From an uncultured Collinsella sp. (GTDB lineage Bacteria; Actinomycetota; Coriobacteriia; Coriobacteriales; Coriobacteriaceae), in assembly GCA_958405565.1 (NCBI GenBank), contig CATYEN010000028.1, positions 1 through 29,551 on the forward strand: 29,551 nt of DNA. The letters are read 5' to 3'. The notes under the pieces were generated by a model. The model did no database searches. It was not told the origin of the DNA and was given only the letters and a program-made list of their open reading frames with translations. Below are positions 1 to 6,822 of this stretch, in pieces (within the stretch, counting starts at the first letter, position 1; every line of letters starts with the position of its first letter). Position numbers and translations under genes: made by a program.

Positions 1-145
1 GTTGCGCGGTTTTTCAAACCGCGCAACGGCTCGACGCTGCAAACGCCCCTAAGCGGCAATCTGACGTTCAATCGTCGGTCGCGTACCGAAGTACGCTTCC
101 CTCCTCTTTCACGTCACCTTGCTCGCTTAGGGGCGTTTTCGCTGA
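1..145 (+). repeat. Mosaic hairpin repeat element, copy A
   Basis: The element has three parts. A perfect 12-bp hairpin lies at 1-12/16-27 (GTTGCGCGGTTT with loop TTC). A long stem follows with arms AACGCCCCTAAGCG (43-56) and CGCTTAGGGGCGTT (123-136), plus an inner TGACGT/ACGTCA pair. The apex is a separate hairpin, GCGTACCGAAGTACGC (81-96). The outer blocks (30-72 and 107-145) recur almost unchanged at 23461-23503 and 23539-23577. The apex block (71-110) instead matches 26829-26868. No ORF with a credible ribosome site crosses it. It may be cut at its left edge by the window. Function unknown; a structured intergenic repeat is the safest description. Confidence 0.8.
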
Positions 146-183
146 ATTATGCTCAACCGGCGACGTTTTCGCGCTTGTCAAGA

Positions 184-239
184 TAGTCATTGGGGACGTT
201 CTTAAACGACTAGTCATTCAAGAACGTCCCCAATGACTA
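184..239. repeat. Perfect 20-bp inverted repeat (REP-like)
   Basis: The arms TAGTCATTGGGGACGTTCTT (184-203) and its exact complement (220-239) flank a 16-nt loop. The loop contains GACTAGTC and a further TAGTCATT copy. There is no T-run after either arm, so it is not a standard terminator. The GGGGAC core resembles REP sequences associated with RAYT transposases, but no transposase lies in the window, so that link is inference. Confidence 0.75.
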
Positions 240-247
240 CTCGCAGA

Positions 248-344
248 ATGAGCGTGGATAATCTCCCGTTTTTGGCTTGGTGACGGGCCCAAAGTGGGAG
301 ATTATCCACGCTCATCCGGAAAGTGTCCAAAAATCCACGCTCGT
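248..344. repeat. GAGCGTGGAT repeat family, locus 1 (three copies)
   Basis: Copy 1 (248-267, +) and copy 2 (296-315, -) form a perfect 20-bp inverted repeat with a 28-nt loop. Copy 3 (325-344, -) is a single unit reading ACGAGCGTGGATTTTTGGAC on the minus strand. The same 20-mer family occurs five times at 11567-11714. Copies 1 and 2 share a CTCCC end in place of the GGAC end of the other units. That shared change on both arms suggests the hairpin was maintained as a unit. Confidence 0.8.
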
Positions 345-404
345 TCCTTTCGGATTGCGCCGCCCGTGGCCGGCAGCCGTGCGGTACCGGTCCGCGTGGC
401 GGCG

Positions 405-410
405 TATAAT
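405..410 (+). promoter_or_regulatory. recQ -10 element
   Basis: A perfect TATAAT lies 31 bp before the recQ ATG, which predicts a leader of about 25 nt. No convincing -35 hexamer is found 16-18 bp upstream, so an activator or a degenerate -35 is possible. Confidence 0.5.
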
Positions 411-441
411 CGGCGGCAGATGACTTGGACGTTAGGAAACC

Positions 442-2424
442 ATGACCGATAGCATGCAGCAGATGGCGCTCGACACGCTCGGCGCCTATTTTGGCTACAC
501 CTCGTTTCGCCCGGGACAGGACCGCATGGTCGATGCGATCCTTGCCGGTTGCGACGCGCTGGGTGTTATGCCCACGGGCGCCGGCAAGTCTATTTGCTAC
601 CAGGTGCCCGCGCTCATGCTGCCCGGCATCACCTTTGTGGTGAGTCCGTTGCTCTCGCTTATGGAGGACCAGACCCGTGCGTTGCTCGCGGCGGGTGCGC
701 GCCCCAGCTATCTCAACTCCAGCCTTACTCCGGCCCAGCAAAACACCGTGCTCAAGCGGGCACGCGAGGGCCGCTACCAGCTTATGTACGTGGCGCCCGA
801 GCGCCTGCTCGAGCCGCGCTTTTTAGCCTTTGCGCAGGAGGCCGCGGCGGACGGCGGCATCGGCGTGCCGCTCGTGGCCATTGACGAGGCCCACTGCGTA
901 AGCCAATGGGGCCAGGATTTCCGCCCCGCCTACCTTCAGATTCGCGAGTTCATCGATTCCCTGCCGCAGCGCCCCATCGTGGCGGCCTTTACCGCTACGG
1001 CGACCGAGCGCGTGCGCGCGGACATTCAGCAGATGCTCGGCCTGCAAAACCCTGCGACGGTGGTGACGGGCTTCGATCGCAAGAACCTCTACTTTGGCTG
1101 CGAGGAGATGGGCGACAAGGCCAAGGCCGCGTGGGTGCGCGACTATGTGATCGCGCATTCGGGCGAGAGCGGCATCGTGTATTGCTCGACCCGCAAGACG
1201 GTCGATGCACTGGCAGGTGAGCTTGCCGAGGCGCTGGGTCCCAGCGGCATTCGCGTTGGCCGCTACCATGCCGGTATGGGCAACGACGCCCGTCGCCAAA
1301 GCCAGCGCGCCTTTATCGACGACGATATTCAGGTGATGGTTGCCACCAATGCCTTTGGCATGGGTATCGACAAGCCCAACGTGCGCTACGTGATCCACAA
1401 CAACGTGCCCGAGAGCATCGAGGCCTACTACCAGGAGGCGGGCCGCGCCGGCCGCGATGGCGACCCGGCCAGCTGCCACCTGCTGTGGAACGGCAACGAT
1501 TTTCGCATGCGTCGCTTTTTGATCGACCGCGGCGATGCTGCCGACGAGGCGCTCGACGACGAGCAGCGTGCGTGGGCGCTTCAGAATCGATATCGTCTGC
1601 TCAGCCAGATGGAGGGCTACTGCAATACCACCGGCTGTCTGCGCGAATACATGCTGCGCTACTTTGGCGACGAGGCCGCAGCCGAGCATGCGACCGCAGC
1701 TGGTGCGGGTGGCGCCGCCACGGACGAGGCCGAGGGCTGCGGCAACTGCAGCAACTGCCTCACGCAGTTCGAGGTCGAGGACGTCACCGATATGGCCCGC
1801 GCCGCCGTGCGCTACGTCGCCACGCGCCCCATGCGCTTTGGCAAGTCGCTCATCGCCGACGTGCTCCACGGCGGCAACACCGAGCGCATTCGCCAGATGC
1901 ATCTGGACGAGGACCGCGGCTACGGTGAGCTGTCGAGCGAATCGGTCGGGCGCATCAAGGACATCATCGGGCAGCTGTGCGGCCGCGGTTATTTGGCCAC
2001 CTCGCAGGGGCAGTACCCGGTCGTGGGGCTGGGCCCGCGTGCTGGCGAGGTCGAGGACGAGGCGTTCGCCTTTACCGTTAAGCGTCGCGCGTCCAAGCGC
2101 AAGGCCTCGGCCCGCGCCCGCCGTGCGGTGGATCTGCTGCGCGAGGAGGCCGAGATGGATCAGCGCCCTCGCGTGGGCGACGATGCCGAGCTGTTCGAGC
2201 GCCTGCGCGCCCTGCGCAAGGATATCTCGACCGAGCTCGAGATGGCACCGTACATGGTTTTCTCCGACAAGGCCCTGCGCGGTCTGTGCCGTCTGCGCCC
2301 GCAGACACGCGATGATCTTATCCAGGTCAATGGTATTGGCGAGAAAAAGGCCGACAGCTTTGGCGAACAGTTTATGGCGGCGATTGAAGAGTTTGAATCC
2401 GAGCACGCACGGGATGGAGCATAA
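442..2424 (+). CDS. recQ: ATP-dependent DNA helicase RecQ
   Basis: This is a 660-aa 3'-5' DNA helicase of recombination and replication repair. Visible motifs are Walker A TGAGKS (45-50), DEAH (148-151), motif III FTATAT, motif V ATNAFGMGIDKP and motif VI QEAGRAGRDG. The RQC zinc site begins with the Cys of GYCNTTGCLREY (about 392-400) and continues with CGNC-SNC near 435. Between these cysteines lies an Ala/Gly-rich low-complexity insert (about 408-430). A C-terminal HRDC domain (about 585-655) is present, so the protein is full length with the long E. coli-type domain set. The start follows AGGA at a suitable distance; a second ATG four codons on is possible. The stop is separated by 2 bp from the GntR gene, indicating co-transcription. 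Confidence 0.96.
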   Translation: MTDSMQQMALDTLGAYFGYTSFRPGQDRMVDAILAGCDALGVMPTGAGKSICYQVPALMLPGITFVVSPLLSLMEDQTRALLAAGARPSYLNSSLTPAQQNTVLKRAREGRYQLMYVAPERLLEPRFLAFAQEAAADGGIGVPLVAIDEAHCVSQWGQDFRPAYLQIREFIDSLPQRPIVAAFTATATERVRADIQQMLGLQNPATVVTGFDRKNLYFGCEEMGDKAKAAWVRDYVIAHSGESGIVYCSTRKTVDALAGELAEALGPSGIRVGRYHAGMGNDARRQSQRAFIDDDIQVMVATNAFGMGIDKPNVRYVIHNNVPESIEAYYQEAGRAGRDGDPASCHLLWNGNDFRMRRFLIDRGDAADEALDDEQRAWALQNRYRLLSQMEGYCNTTGCLREYMLRYFGDEAAAEHATAAGAGGAATDEAEGCGNCSNCLTQFEVEDVTDMARAAVRYVATRPMRFGKSLIADVLHGGNTERIRQMHLDEDRGYGELSSESVGRIKDIIGQLCGRGYLATSQGQYPVVGLGPRAGEVEDEAFAFTVKRRASKRKASARARRAVDLLREEAEMDQRPRVGDDAELFERLRALRKDISTELEMAPYMVFSDKALRGLCRLRPQTRDDLIQVNGIGEKKADSFGEQFMAAIEEFESEHARDGA

Positions 2425-2426
2425 CG

Positions 2427-3191
2427 ATGGCAACCGATAGTAAAACCGAGCGCACCGAGCGCGCTGACGTGCCCGCCGTGCCGCTGTACCAGCAGGTCAT
2501 GGACGACCTGAAGGGCGAGATCGCGCGCGGCGTGTACGTATCTGGCTCGCGCATTCCTTCCGAGATAGAGCTCGCGAAGTCCTATGGCGTGGGACGCATC
2601 ACCGTGCGTCGCGCCATCGAGGAGCTGTCGCGTGCGGGGTATCTCAACCGCCAGCAGGGGAGGGGTACCTTTGTGTGCGCTCCCAAGCTCAAGCGCAAGA
2701 TTCGCCAGAAGGGTGACGTCCAGAGCTTTACTGAGGGTTGTGCTGCCAACGACATGGTGCCGGGTGCGCGTCTGGTGTCGCGCACGGTGGTCGCGGCGAC
2801 GCGCGAAGACGCGGCGTTTTTTGGCGTGGAACCCGGCTGCGAGCTTATCGTGGTCGAGCGCGTGCGTACGGCCGACGGCATCCCCGTCATGCTCGAGAAC
2901 AACGCCTTTGTGTTGGTTGATCACCCGTATCTGCAGACGCTGGCCGACGAGGACCTTACCGACAACTCGATCTTTGCGCTCGTTGCCGAGCGCTCGGGTC
3001 GTTCGCCGCTCAAATCCGATCCCTGCACGGTGGAGATTGCGCTTGCCGATGCTCAGGTGGCCCCGCTGCTCGAGGTTCCGATTGGCGAGCCGCTCTTCTA
3101 TATGGAGGCGTACTTTACCGATTTTGATGAGCGACCTCTGCTGCTCGGCCGTCAAAAGATCGTGGGCTCGCGCTACGTGTTCGACATCTAA
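2427..3191 (+). CDS. GntR-family (HutC/UTRA) transcriptional regulator
   Basis: This is a 254-aa DNA-binding regulator. Residues about 17-80 form the GntR winged helix, with typical signatures LYQQVMDDLKGEIARGVY, IPSEIELAKSYGVGRITVRR and a QQGRGTFV wing. The rest is a UTRA ligand-binding domain, usually sensing a sugar phosphate or similar small molecule in the HutC subfamily (motifs ERVRTADGIPVMLEN and the C-terminal R-Y-FD end). It starts 2 bp after recQ, with its Shine-Dalgarno (GGATGGAG) inside the recQ tail. It lies directly before an FrlB-like deglycase, so an FrlR-like role, responding to a phosphorylated Amadori compound, is the natural inference. Two repeated sites around the next promoter are its likely operators. 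The exact ligand cannot be read from sequence. Confidence 0.92.
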   Translation: MATDSKTERTERADVPAVPLYQQVMDDLKGEIARGVYVSGSRIPSEIELAKSYGVGRITVRRAIEELSRAGYLNRQQGRGTFVCAPKLKRKIRQKGDVQSFTEGCAANDMVPGARLVSRTVVAATREDAAFFGVEPGCELIVVERVRTADGIPVMLENNAFVLVDHPYLQTLADEDLTDNSIFALVAERSGRSPLKSDPCTVEIALADAQVAPLLEVPIGEPLFYMEAYFTDFDERPLLLGRQKIVGSRYVFDI

Positions 3192-3200
3192 CGTCCACAG

Positions 3201-3280
3201 ATAGAACAACATAGAACAAATTTGCCGAAATGGCTTCACCTGCGATGGCTCGCGTGGTATAAATAGGACAACATAGAACG
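3201..3280 (+). promoter_or_regulatory. frlB-like gene promoter with two candidate GntR operators
   Basis: A promoter can be read as -35 TTCACC (3235-3240), a 17-bp spacer and -10 TATAAA (3258-3263). Two near-identical 17-mers flank it: ATAGAACAACATAGAAC (3201-3217) and ATAGGACAACATAGAAC (3263-3279). They are 62 bp apart, close to six helical turns. The second overlaps the predicted transcription start. Each is a 10-bp direct repeat of the type ATAGAACAAC. Control by the upstream GntR protein is inferred from position. Confidence 0.55.
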
Positions 3281-3335
3281 ACCGCAGGTACGAGCCGCCG
3301 TCGCTCAAGGCCGTCACACAGGGAGGAACATCAGC

Positions 3336-4304
3336 ATGAACGCACATGATCTGGTCCAGGAAATCATCGAGCGCAAGGGTAAGATCGAGAACGTCTTTTG
3401 GATCGCCTGCGGCGGTTCGATGATTGACCTGATGCCTGCCAACGAGCTGCTCAAGCGCGAGGCCACCACGTTTACCTCCACGGTCTACACCGCGCGTGAG
3501 TTCTGCCTGATGGCTCCCAAGAGCCTTGGCGAGAAGTCGCTCGTCATCGCCTGCAGCCACAGCGGCAACACGCAGGAGGTGGTCGACGGCTGCGAGATGG
3601 CGCTGGCCGCCGGCGCCGAGGTCGTCGCCATGACCGACTGCGAGGGCTCCAAGATCGACAACGGCAAGTGGACCACCTGGGTCTACCCGTGGGGCGAGGG
3701 CGTGTCGCAGGCCGAGGTGCCGCAGGGCATCGGCGCTCTGATCGCCGCCGAGCTGCTCGACCAGCAGGAGGGCTACGAGGCGCTCGCCGACATGTACGAG
3801 GGCCTCAAGCAGATGGACGCGCTGCTGCCCGCCGCCCGCGAGAAGGTCAACGCCGAGCTGGGCGCCCGCTTTGCCGAGCTCTGCCAGCAGCACGAGTTCT
3901 TCTACATCCTGGGTTCCGGTCCCAACTTTAGCCAGACCTATGCCATGGCCATCTGCTCGCTCATGGAGATGCAGTGGCAGCACTGCTGCTACATCCACTC
4001 CGGTGAGTACTTCCACGGCCCCTTCGAGGCCACCGAGCCCGGCGTGTTCTACTTTGTGCAGCTCGGATCGGGCGAGTGCCGTCCCATGGAGGAGCGCGCA
4101 CTGGCGTTCCTCAACACGCACACCGACACGATCATGGTGCTCGATGCGCTCGAGTACGGCGTGGGCGAGGTGCCTGCCAGCGTGCGTTCGTTCCTGGAGC
4201 CGATCTTCTTCTACGCGATGAGCTGCGAGCTGCGCGCCGCCCGTGGTAAGGTCTTCGACCACAGCCCCGAGTTCCGCCGCTACATGGGCGTCGAGCAGTA
4301 CTAA
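3336..4304 (+). CDS. frlB: SIS-domain sugar isomerase/deglycase, FrlB-like
   Basis: The 322-aa protein has two SIS folds. The first carries CGGSMIDLMPANELL and SHSGNTQEVVDGCEMA; the second carries GSGPNFSQTYAMAICSLMEM and the signature SGEYFHGPFEATEPG. These and the C-terminal HSPEFRRYMG match the FrlB/FraB group, which splits 6-phosphorylated Amadori adducts (fructoselysine-6-phosphate, fructose-asparagine-6-phosphate) into glucose-6-phosphate and amino acid. E. coli FrlB is about 340 aa, so this is full length. GGGAGG lies 11 bp before the ATG. The matching kinase (FrlD type) and transporter are not in the window. The substrate could be another aminated sugar phosphate, so the symbol is by similarity. 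Confidence 0.8.
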   Translation: MNAHDLVQEIIERKGKIENVFWIACGGSMIDLMPANELLKREATTFTSTVYTAREFCLMAPKSLGEKSLVIACSHSGNTQEVVDGCEMALAAGAEVVAMTDCEGSKIDNGKWTTWVYPWGEGVSQAEVPQGIGALIAAELLDQQEGYEALADMYEGLKQMDALLPAAREKVNAELGARFAELCQQHEFFYILGSGPNFSQTYAMAICSLMEMQWQHCCYIHSGEYFHGPFEATEPGVFYFVQLGSGECRPMEERALAFLNTHTDTIMVLDALEYGVGEVPASVRSFLEPIFFYAMSCELRAARGKVFDHSPEFRRYMGVEQY

Positions 4305-4328
4305 GTAACGGGGAAACAGCTTTTCACG

Positions 4329-4360
4329 ACGGGGCCTTCGCCAAGCGCAGGCCCCGTTTT
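4329..4360 (+). terminator. Terminator after frlB-like gene
   Basis: A 9-bp GC-rich stem, ACGGGGCCT (4329-4337) with AGGCCCCGT (4349-4357), is followed by TTTT. It closes the recQ-gntR-frlB direction of transcription. Confidence 0.8.
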
Positions 4361-4393
4361 GCGTTGCGGCGCCCCTTTCAGTTTGTCAGAAAA

Positions 4394-4577
4394 CGAAGGT
4401 GAATACTTTTCCCGAGAAGTGAACGACCTATTTTGGACCCCCGAAGCATCTACACTTTTTGTCGCTAAAACCGCAGGAAAACTTCGGCGAAACCGCAGGA
4501 AACAGCGCCTCAAAAGTGTCGATGCTTCGGGGGTCCGATTTTGCTCGTTCACTTCTCGGGAAAAGTATTCACCTTCG
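4394..4577. repeat. 184-bp long inverted repeat element
   Basis: Two 66-nt arms (4394-4459 and 4512-4577) are complementary at 60 of 66 positions by my hand alignment. The outer 32 bp are perfect, and five of the six mismatches cluster in one 10-nt patch. The 52-nt centre holds a 13-nt direct repeat, AAACCGCAGGAAA, at 4468 and 4490. It sits between two terminators and encodes no credible protein. It could extrude as a cruciform, or form a very stable RNA hairpin if transcribed. It may be a non-autonomous palindromic element; no transposase or clear target duplication is visible. Confidence 0.85.
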
Positions 4578-4601
4578 ATTCGCAAGGGCGCTGCGTGAGT
4601 C

Positions 4602-4643
4602 AAAAAGCGGGCCGTGCCGGGGATTTCCGGTACGGCCCGCTTT
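4602..4643 (-). terminator. Terminator of the 2-hydroxyacid dehydrogenase gene
   Basis: A stem with 17-nt arms (4604-4620/4627-4643, one mismatched pair, loop GGATTT) is followed on the minus strand by five T (4602-4606). It lies 41 bp beyond the dehydrogenase stop codon. Confidence 0.85.
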
Positions 4644-4683
4644 GCATGGCGCTTGAGTTCGTGAGGTTGCGGCAGCCAACGGC

Positions 4684-5661
4684 CTACTTTGCGTCGTAGG
4701 CCTCGGCGTCCCACCAGTCGAGTTGGGCGATGTTATCGCGGATGTGTTGGCAGCTCTTGTGGAAGCCCTCGAGCTCGTGCTCGGACAGGTCGAGTGTGTA
4801 GACCTCCTCGACGCCCTCGGCGCCGATCACGCACGGCAGGGAGGTGAAGATGCCCTCCTCGCCATACTGGCCGGTCATGAGCGTGGAGGCAGAAAGCACG
4901 GCGTGCTCGTTGTGCAGCACGGCAGCGCAGACGCGCGCGGCGGAGTTGGCGACGGCGTACTCGGTGCACTGCTTGCCCTGGTAGGTCACGTAGCCGCCCT
5001 TGCGCGCGAGCTCTTCGACCTCCATGTGGTCGAAGGCGTACTTGTCGGGATTCTCGGCCTGAAGCTCGATGAGGCTCTTGCCGGCGATGGTTGCGGCCTT
5101 AAAGGCGGCCAGCTGGCTAAAGCCGTGCTCGCCGATCATGTAGGCGTCGATGGACTTGGGGCTCACGCCGACCTTCTTGGAGATCTCGGTGCGCAGACGG
5201 GCGGAATCCAGACCACAGCCCGATCCGATGATCTTCTTGGGATCGTAGCCGGTCAGGTGCCACAGCTCGGTGCACACGACGTCACAGGGGTTGGAGATGC
5301 TCACGAAGATGCCGTCGAAGCCGGCATCGACGATGCGCTTGGCAAAGGTGCGGGCGGCATCGGTGGTAAAGAACAGCTCGCCGTCGCGGTTGCCGGCGGC
5401 CAGCGCGACCTTGCCGGCGGCGTTGACGATGACGTCGCAGCAGGCCAGCTCCTCGTAGTGGTCGTAGCAGTTGACGATCTTGGTGTTATACGGGACAAAC
5501 GAAAGGGAGTCGCGCAGGTCCTGGACCTCGGACGTCACCTTGGCCTCGTTGATATCGCACAGGTACAGCTCGTCGGCAATGCCCTGCATAAGCAGGCTGT
5601 TGGCGACATGTGCTCCTACGTGGCCCTGGCCGACCACACCGATCTTACGCGTCTGGTACAT
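4684..5661 (-). CDS. L-lactate / L-2-hydroxyacid dehydrogenase (LDH/MDH family)
   Basis: This is a 325-aa NAD-dependent 2-hydroxyacid dehydrogenase that interconverts a 2-oxo acid and the L-hydroxy acid. An N-terminal Rossmann loop GQGHVG (11-16) is followed by Asp36 (LCDIN), which favours NAD over NADP. Arg155 (LDSAR) should bind the substrate carboxylate and His179 (IGEHG) is the catalytic base; its Asp partner is in the SNPCDV segment. The substrate loop (AAGKVALAAGNRDGE) departs from classical LDH and resembles the L-2-hydroxyisocaproate dehydrogenase branch, so the substrate may be bulkier than pyruvate. The start MYQTRK is preceded by AAAGGA. An upstream in-frame ATG near 5940 is rejected because it runs antisense through the metA start. 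It is transcribed alone, divergent from metA. Confidence 0.88.
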   Translation of the reverse strand: MYQTRKIGVVGQGHVGAHVANSLLMQGIADELYLCDINEAKVTSEVQDLRDSLSFVPYNTKIVNCYDHYEELACCDVIVNAAGKVALAAGNRDGELFFTTDAARTFAKRIVDAGFDGIFVSISNPCDVVCTELWHLTGYDPKKIIGSGCGLDSARLRTEISKKVGVSPKSIDAYMIGEHGFSQLAAFKAATIAGKSLIELQAENPDKYAFDHMEVEELARKGGYVTYQGKQCTEYAVANSAARVCAAVLHNEHAVLSASTLMTGQYGEEGIFTSLPCVIGAEGVEEVYTLDLSEHELEGFHKSCQHIRDNIAQLDWWDAEAYDAK

Positions 5662-5698
5662 ATATGTATCCTTTCGGCCGAGTTTTTCGCGTCGAACC

Positions 5699-5704
5699 AT
5701 TGTA
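5699..5704 (-). promoter_or_regulatory. -10 element of the dehydrogenase gene
   Basis: TACAAT on the minus strand lies about 38 bp before the start codon, giving a leader of roughly 30 nt. No good -35 match is seen 16-18 bp upstream. Confidence 0.4.
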
Positions 5705-5872
5705 GCGTCCAGCTGCCACTTTGCTAGGCTAAAGCGCCGTAGAATTTTGGGACATGCTTTAATCTCTACTTTTGGAGTGATTTGGGCCGCTGACGGCATC
5801 GCGGGGCGATGTGCTCGCGCGGAGGGGGCCGCTCGTTGTACCATAGCTGCAACTGACTCGTAAGGAGCATCC

Positions 5873-6799
5873 ATGCCCATTCGCATCCCCGACGCCCTCC
5901 CTGCCGCCGCGCAGCTCGAGAGCGAGAACATCTTTGTCATGACCGAGTACCGCGCGCTGCATCAGGACATCCGCCCGCTGCGCGTGCTCATCCTCAACCT
6001 CATGCCCACCAAGATCGCCACCGAGACGCAGATCATGCGCAAGCTCTCCAACACGCCGTTGCAGGTGGAGGTGGACCTGCTGCGCACCAAGACGCACGAG
6101 GCCACGCACGTGAGCGCCGGCCATCTGGAGACGTTCTACCGCACGTTCGACGACATCCGAGACATCCACTACGACGGCCTGATCATCACGGGCGCGCCGG
6201 TGGAGCAGATGCCGTTCGAGGAAGTCGACTACTGGCCCGAGCTCTGCCAGATCATGGACTGGTCCACCACGCACGTGCACTCCACGCTGCACATTTGCTG
6301 GGGCGCGCAGGCGGGCCTGTATCACCATTACGGTATTCAGAAGTACGATTTGCCGGCTAAGGCGAGCGGCGTGTTTGAGCATCATCTGGTGAAGCCGCAA
6401 AGCCCGCTGGTCCGCGGCTTTGACGACCGCTTCTATGCCGTGCACTCGCGCAACACCGACGTGCGCCGCGAGGACGTGGAGGCCGAGCCGCAGCTCGAGG
6501 TCGTGGCCGTGTCCGACGAGGTGGGCCTGTACATCGTCAAATCGACCGACAGCCGCCGCTTCTTTGTCTTTGGCCATCCCGAGTACGACACCGACACGCT
6601 GCGCCTAGAGTACGAGCGCGACGTGAACCGCGGGCTCAACCCCGAGGTGCCGGCGCATTATTTCCCGGGTGATGACCCCACGGCCGAGCCGCGCAACGTC
6701 TGGCGTAGCCAGGCTCAGCTGTTCTATACCAATTGGCTCAACTACTACGTCTACCAGACCACGCCCTACGACCTAGCACGAGCCGGCGAGGAGCGCTAG
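5873..6799 (+). CDS. metA: Homoserine O-acetyltransferase (MetA family)
   Basis: This 308-aa enzyme activates homoserine for methionine synthesis. The catalytic triad is complete and in standard numbering: Cys142 (HICWGAQ), His235 and Glu237 (GHPEY). Residue 111 is Glu in TGAPVEQM. In this family, structural work on the Bacillus cereus enzyme ties Glu111 to acetyl-CoA use, whereas E. coli has Gly for succinyl-CoA. I therefore predict acetylation despite the common 'succinyltransferase' label. AAGGAG (5862-5867) lies 5 bp before the ATG. It stands alone between a divergent dehydrogenase and a convergent folate gene. I found no SAM riboswitch in the 211-bp leader region; a TAGAAT at 5740-5745 is the best -10 candidate but lacks a -35. 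Confidence 0.94.
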   Translation: MPIRIPDALPAAAQLESENIFVMTEYRALHQDIRPLRVLILNLMPTKIATETQIMRKLSNTPLQVEVDLLRTKTHEATHVSAGHLETFYRTFDDIRDIHYDGLIITGAPVEQMPFEEVDYWPELCQIMDWSTTHVHSTLHICWGAQAGLYHHYGIQKYDLPAKASGVFEHHLVKPQSPLVRGFDDRFYAVHSRNTDVRREDVEAEPQLEVVAVSDEVGLYIVKSTDSRRFFVFGHPEYDTDTLRLEYERDVNRGLNPEVPAHYFPGDDPTAEPRNVWRSQAQLFYTNWLNYYVYQTTPYDLARAGEER

Positions 6800-6822
6800 G
6801 CTGCCGAGAGACGCGCCGGCGG

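Noticed and set aside
823..4262. Long antisense open frames (up to 700 codons) opposite recQ, gntR and frlB
   Set aside because: They mirror GC-rich third positions of the real genes, have no ribosome sites, and their translations show repetitive His/Ala/Gly-rich sequence with no domain.
4359..4714. Small open frames across the long inverted repeat
   Set aside because: Their coding is a by-product of the palindrome (the same peptides appear at both ends), with no ribosome site.
5662..5872. SAM (S-box) riboswitch before metA
   Set aside because: No conserved S-box core or terminator could be found in the 211-bp gap.
5662..5940. N-terminal extension of the 2-hydroxyacid dehydrogenase to 418 aa
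   Set aside because: It overlaps the metA start on the other strand, lacks similarity to the family and precedes the better start with AAAGGA at 5659-5661.
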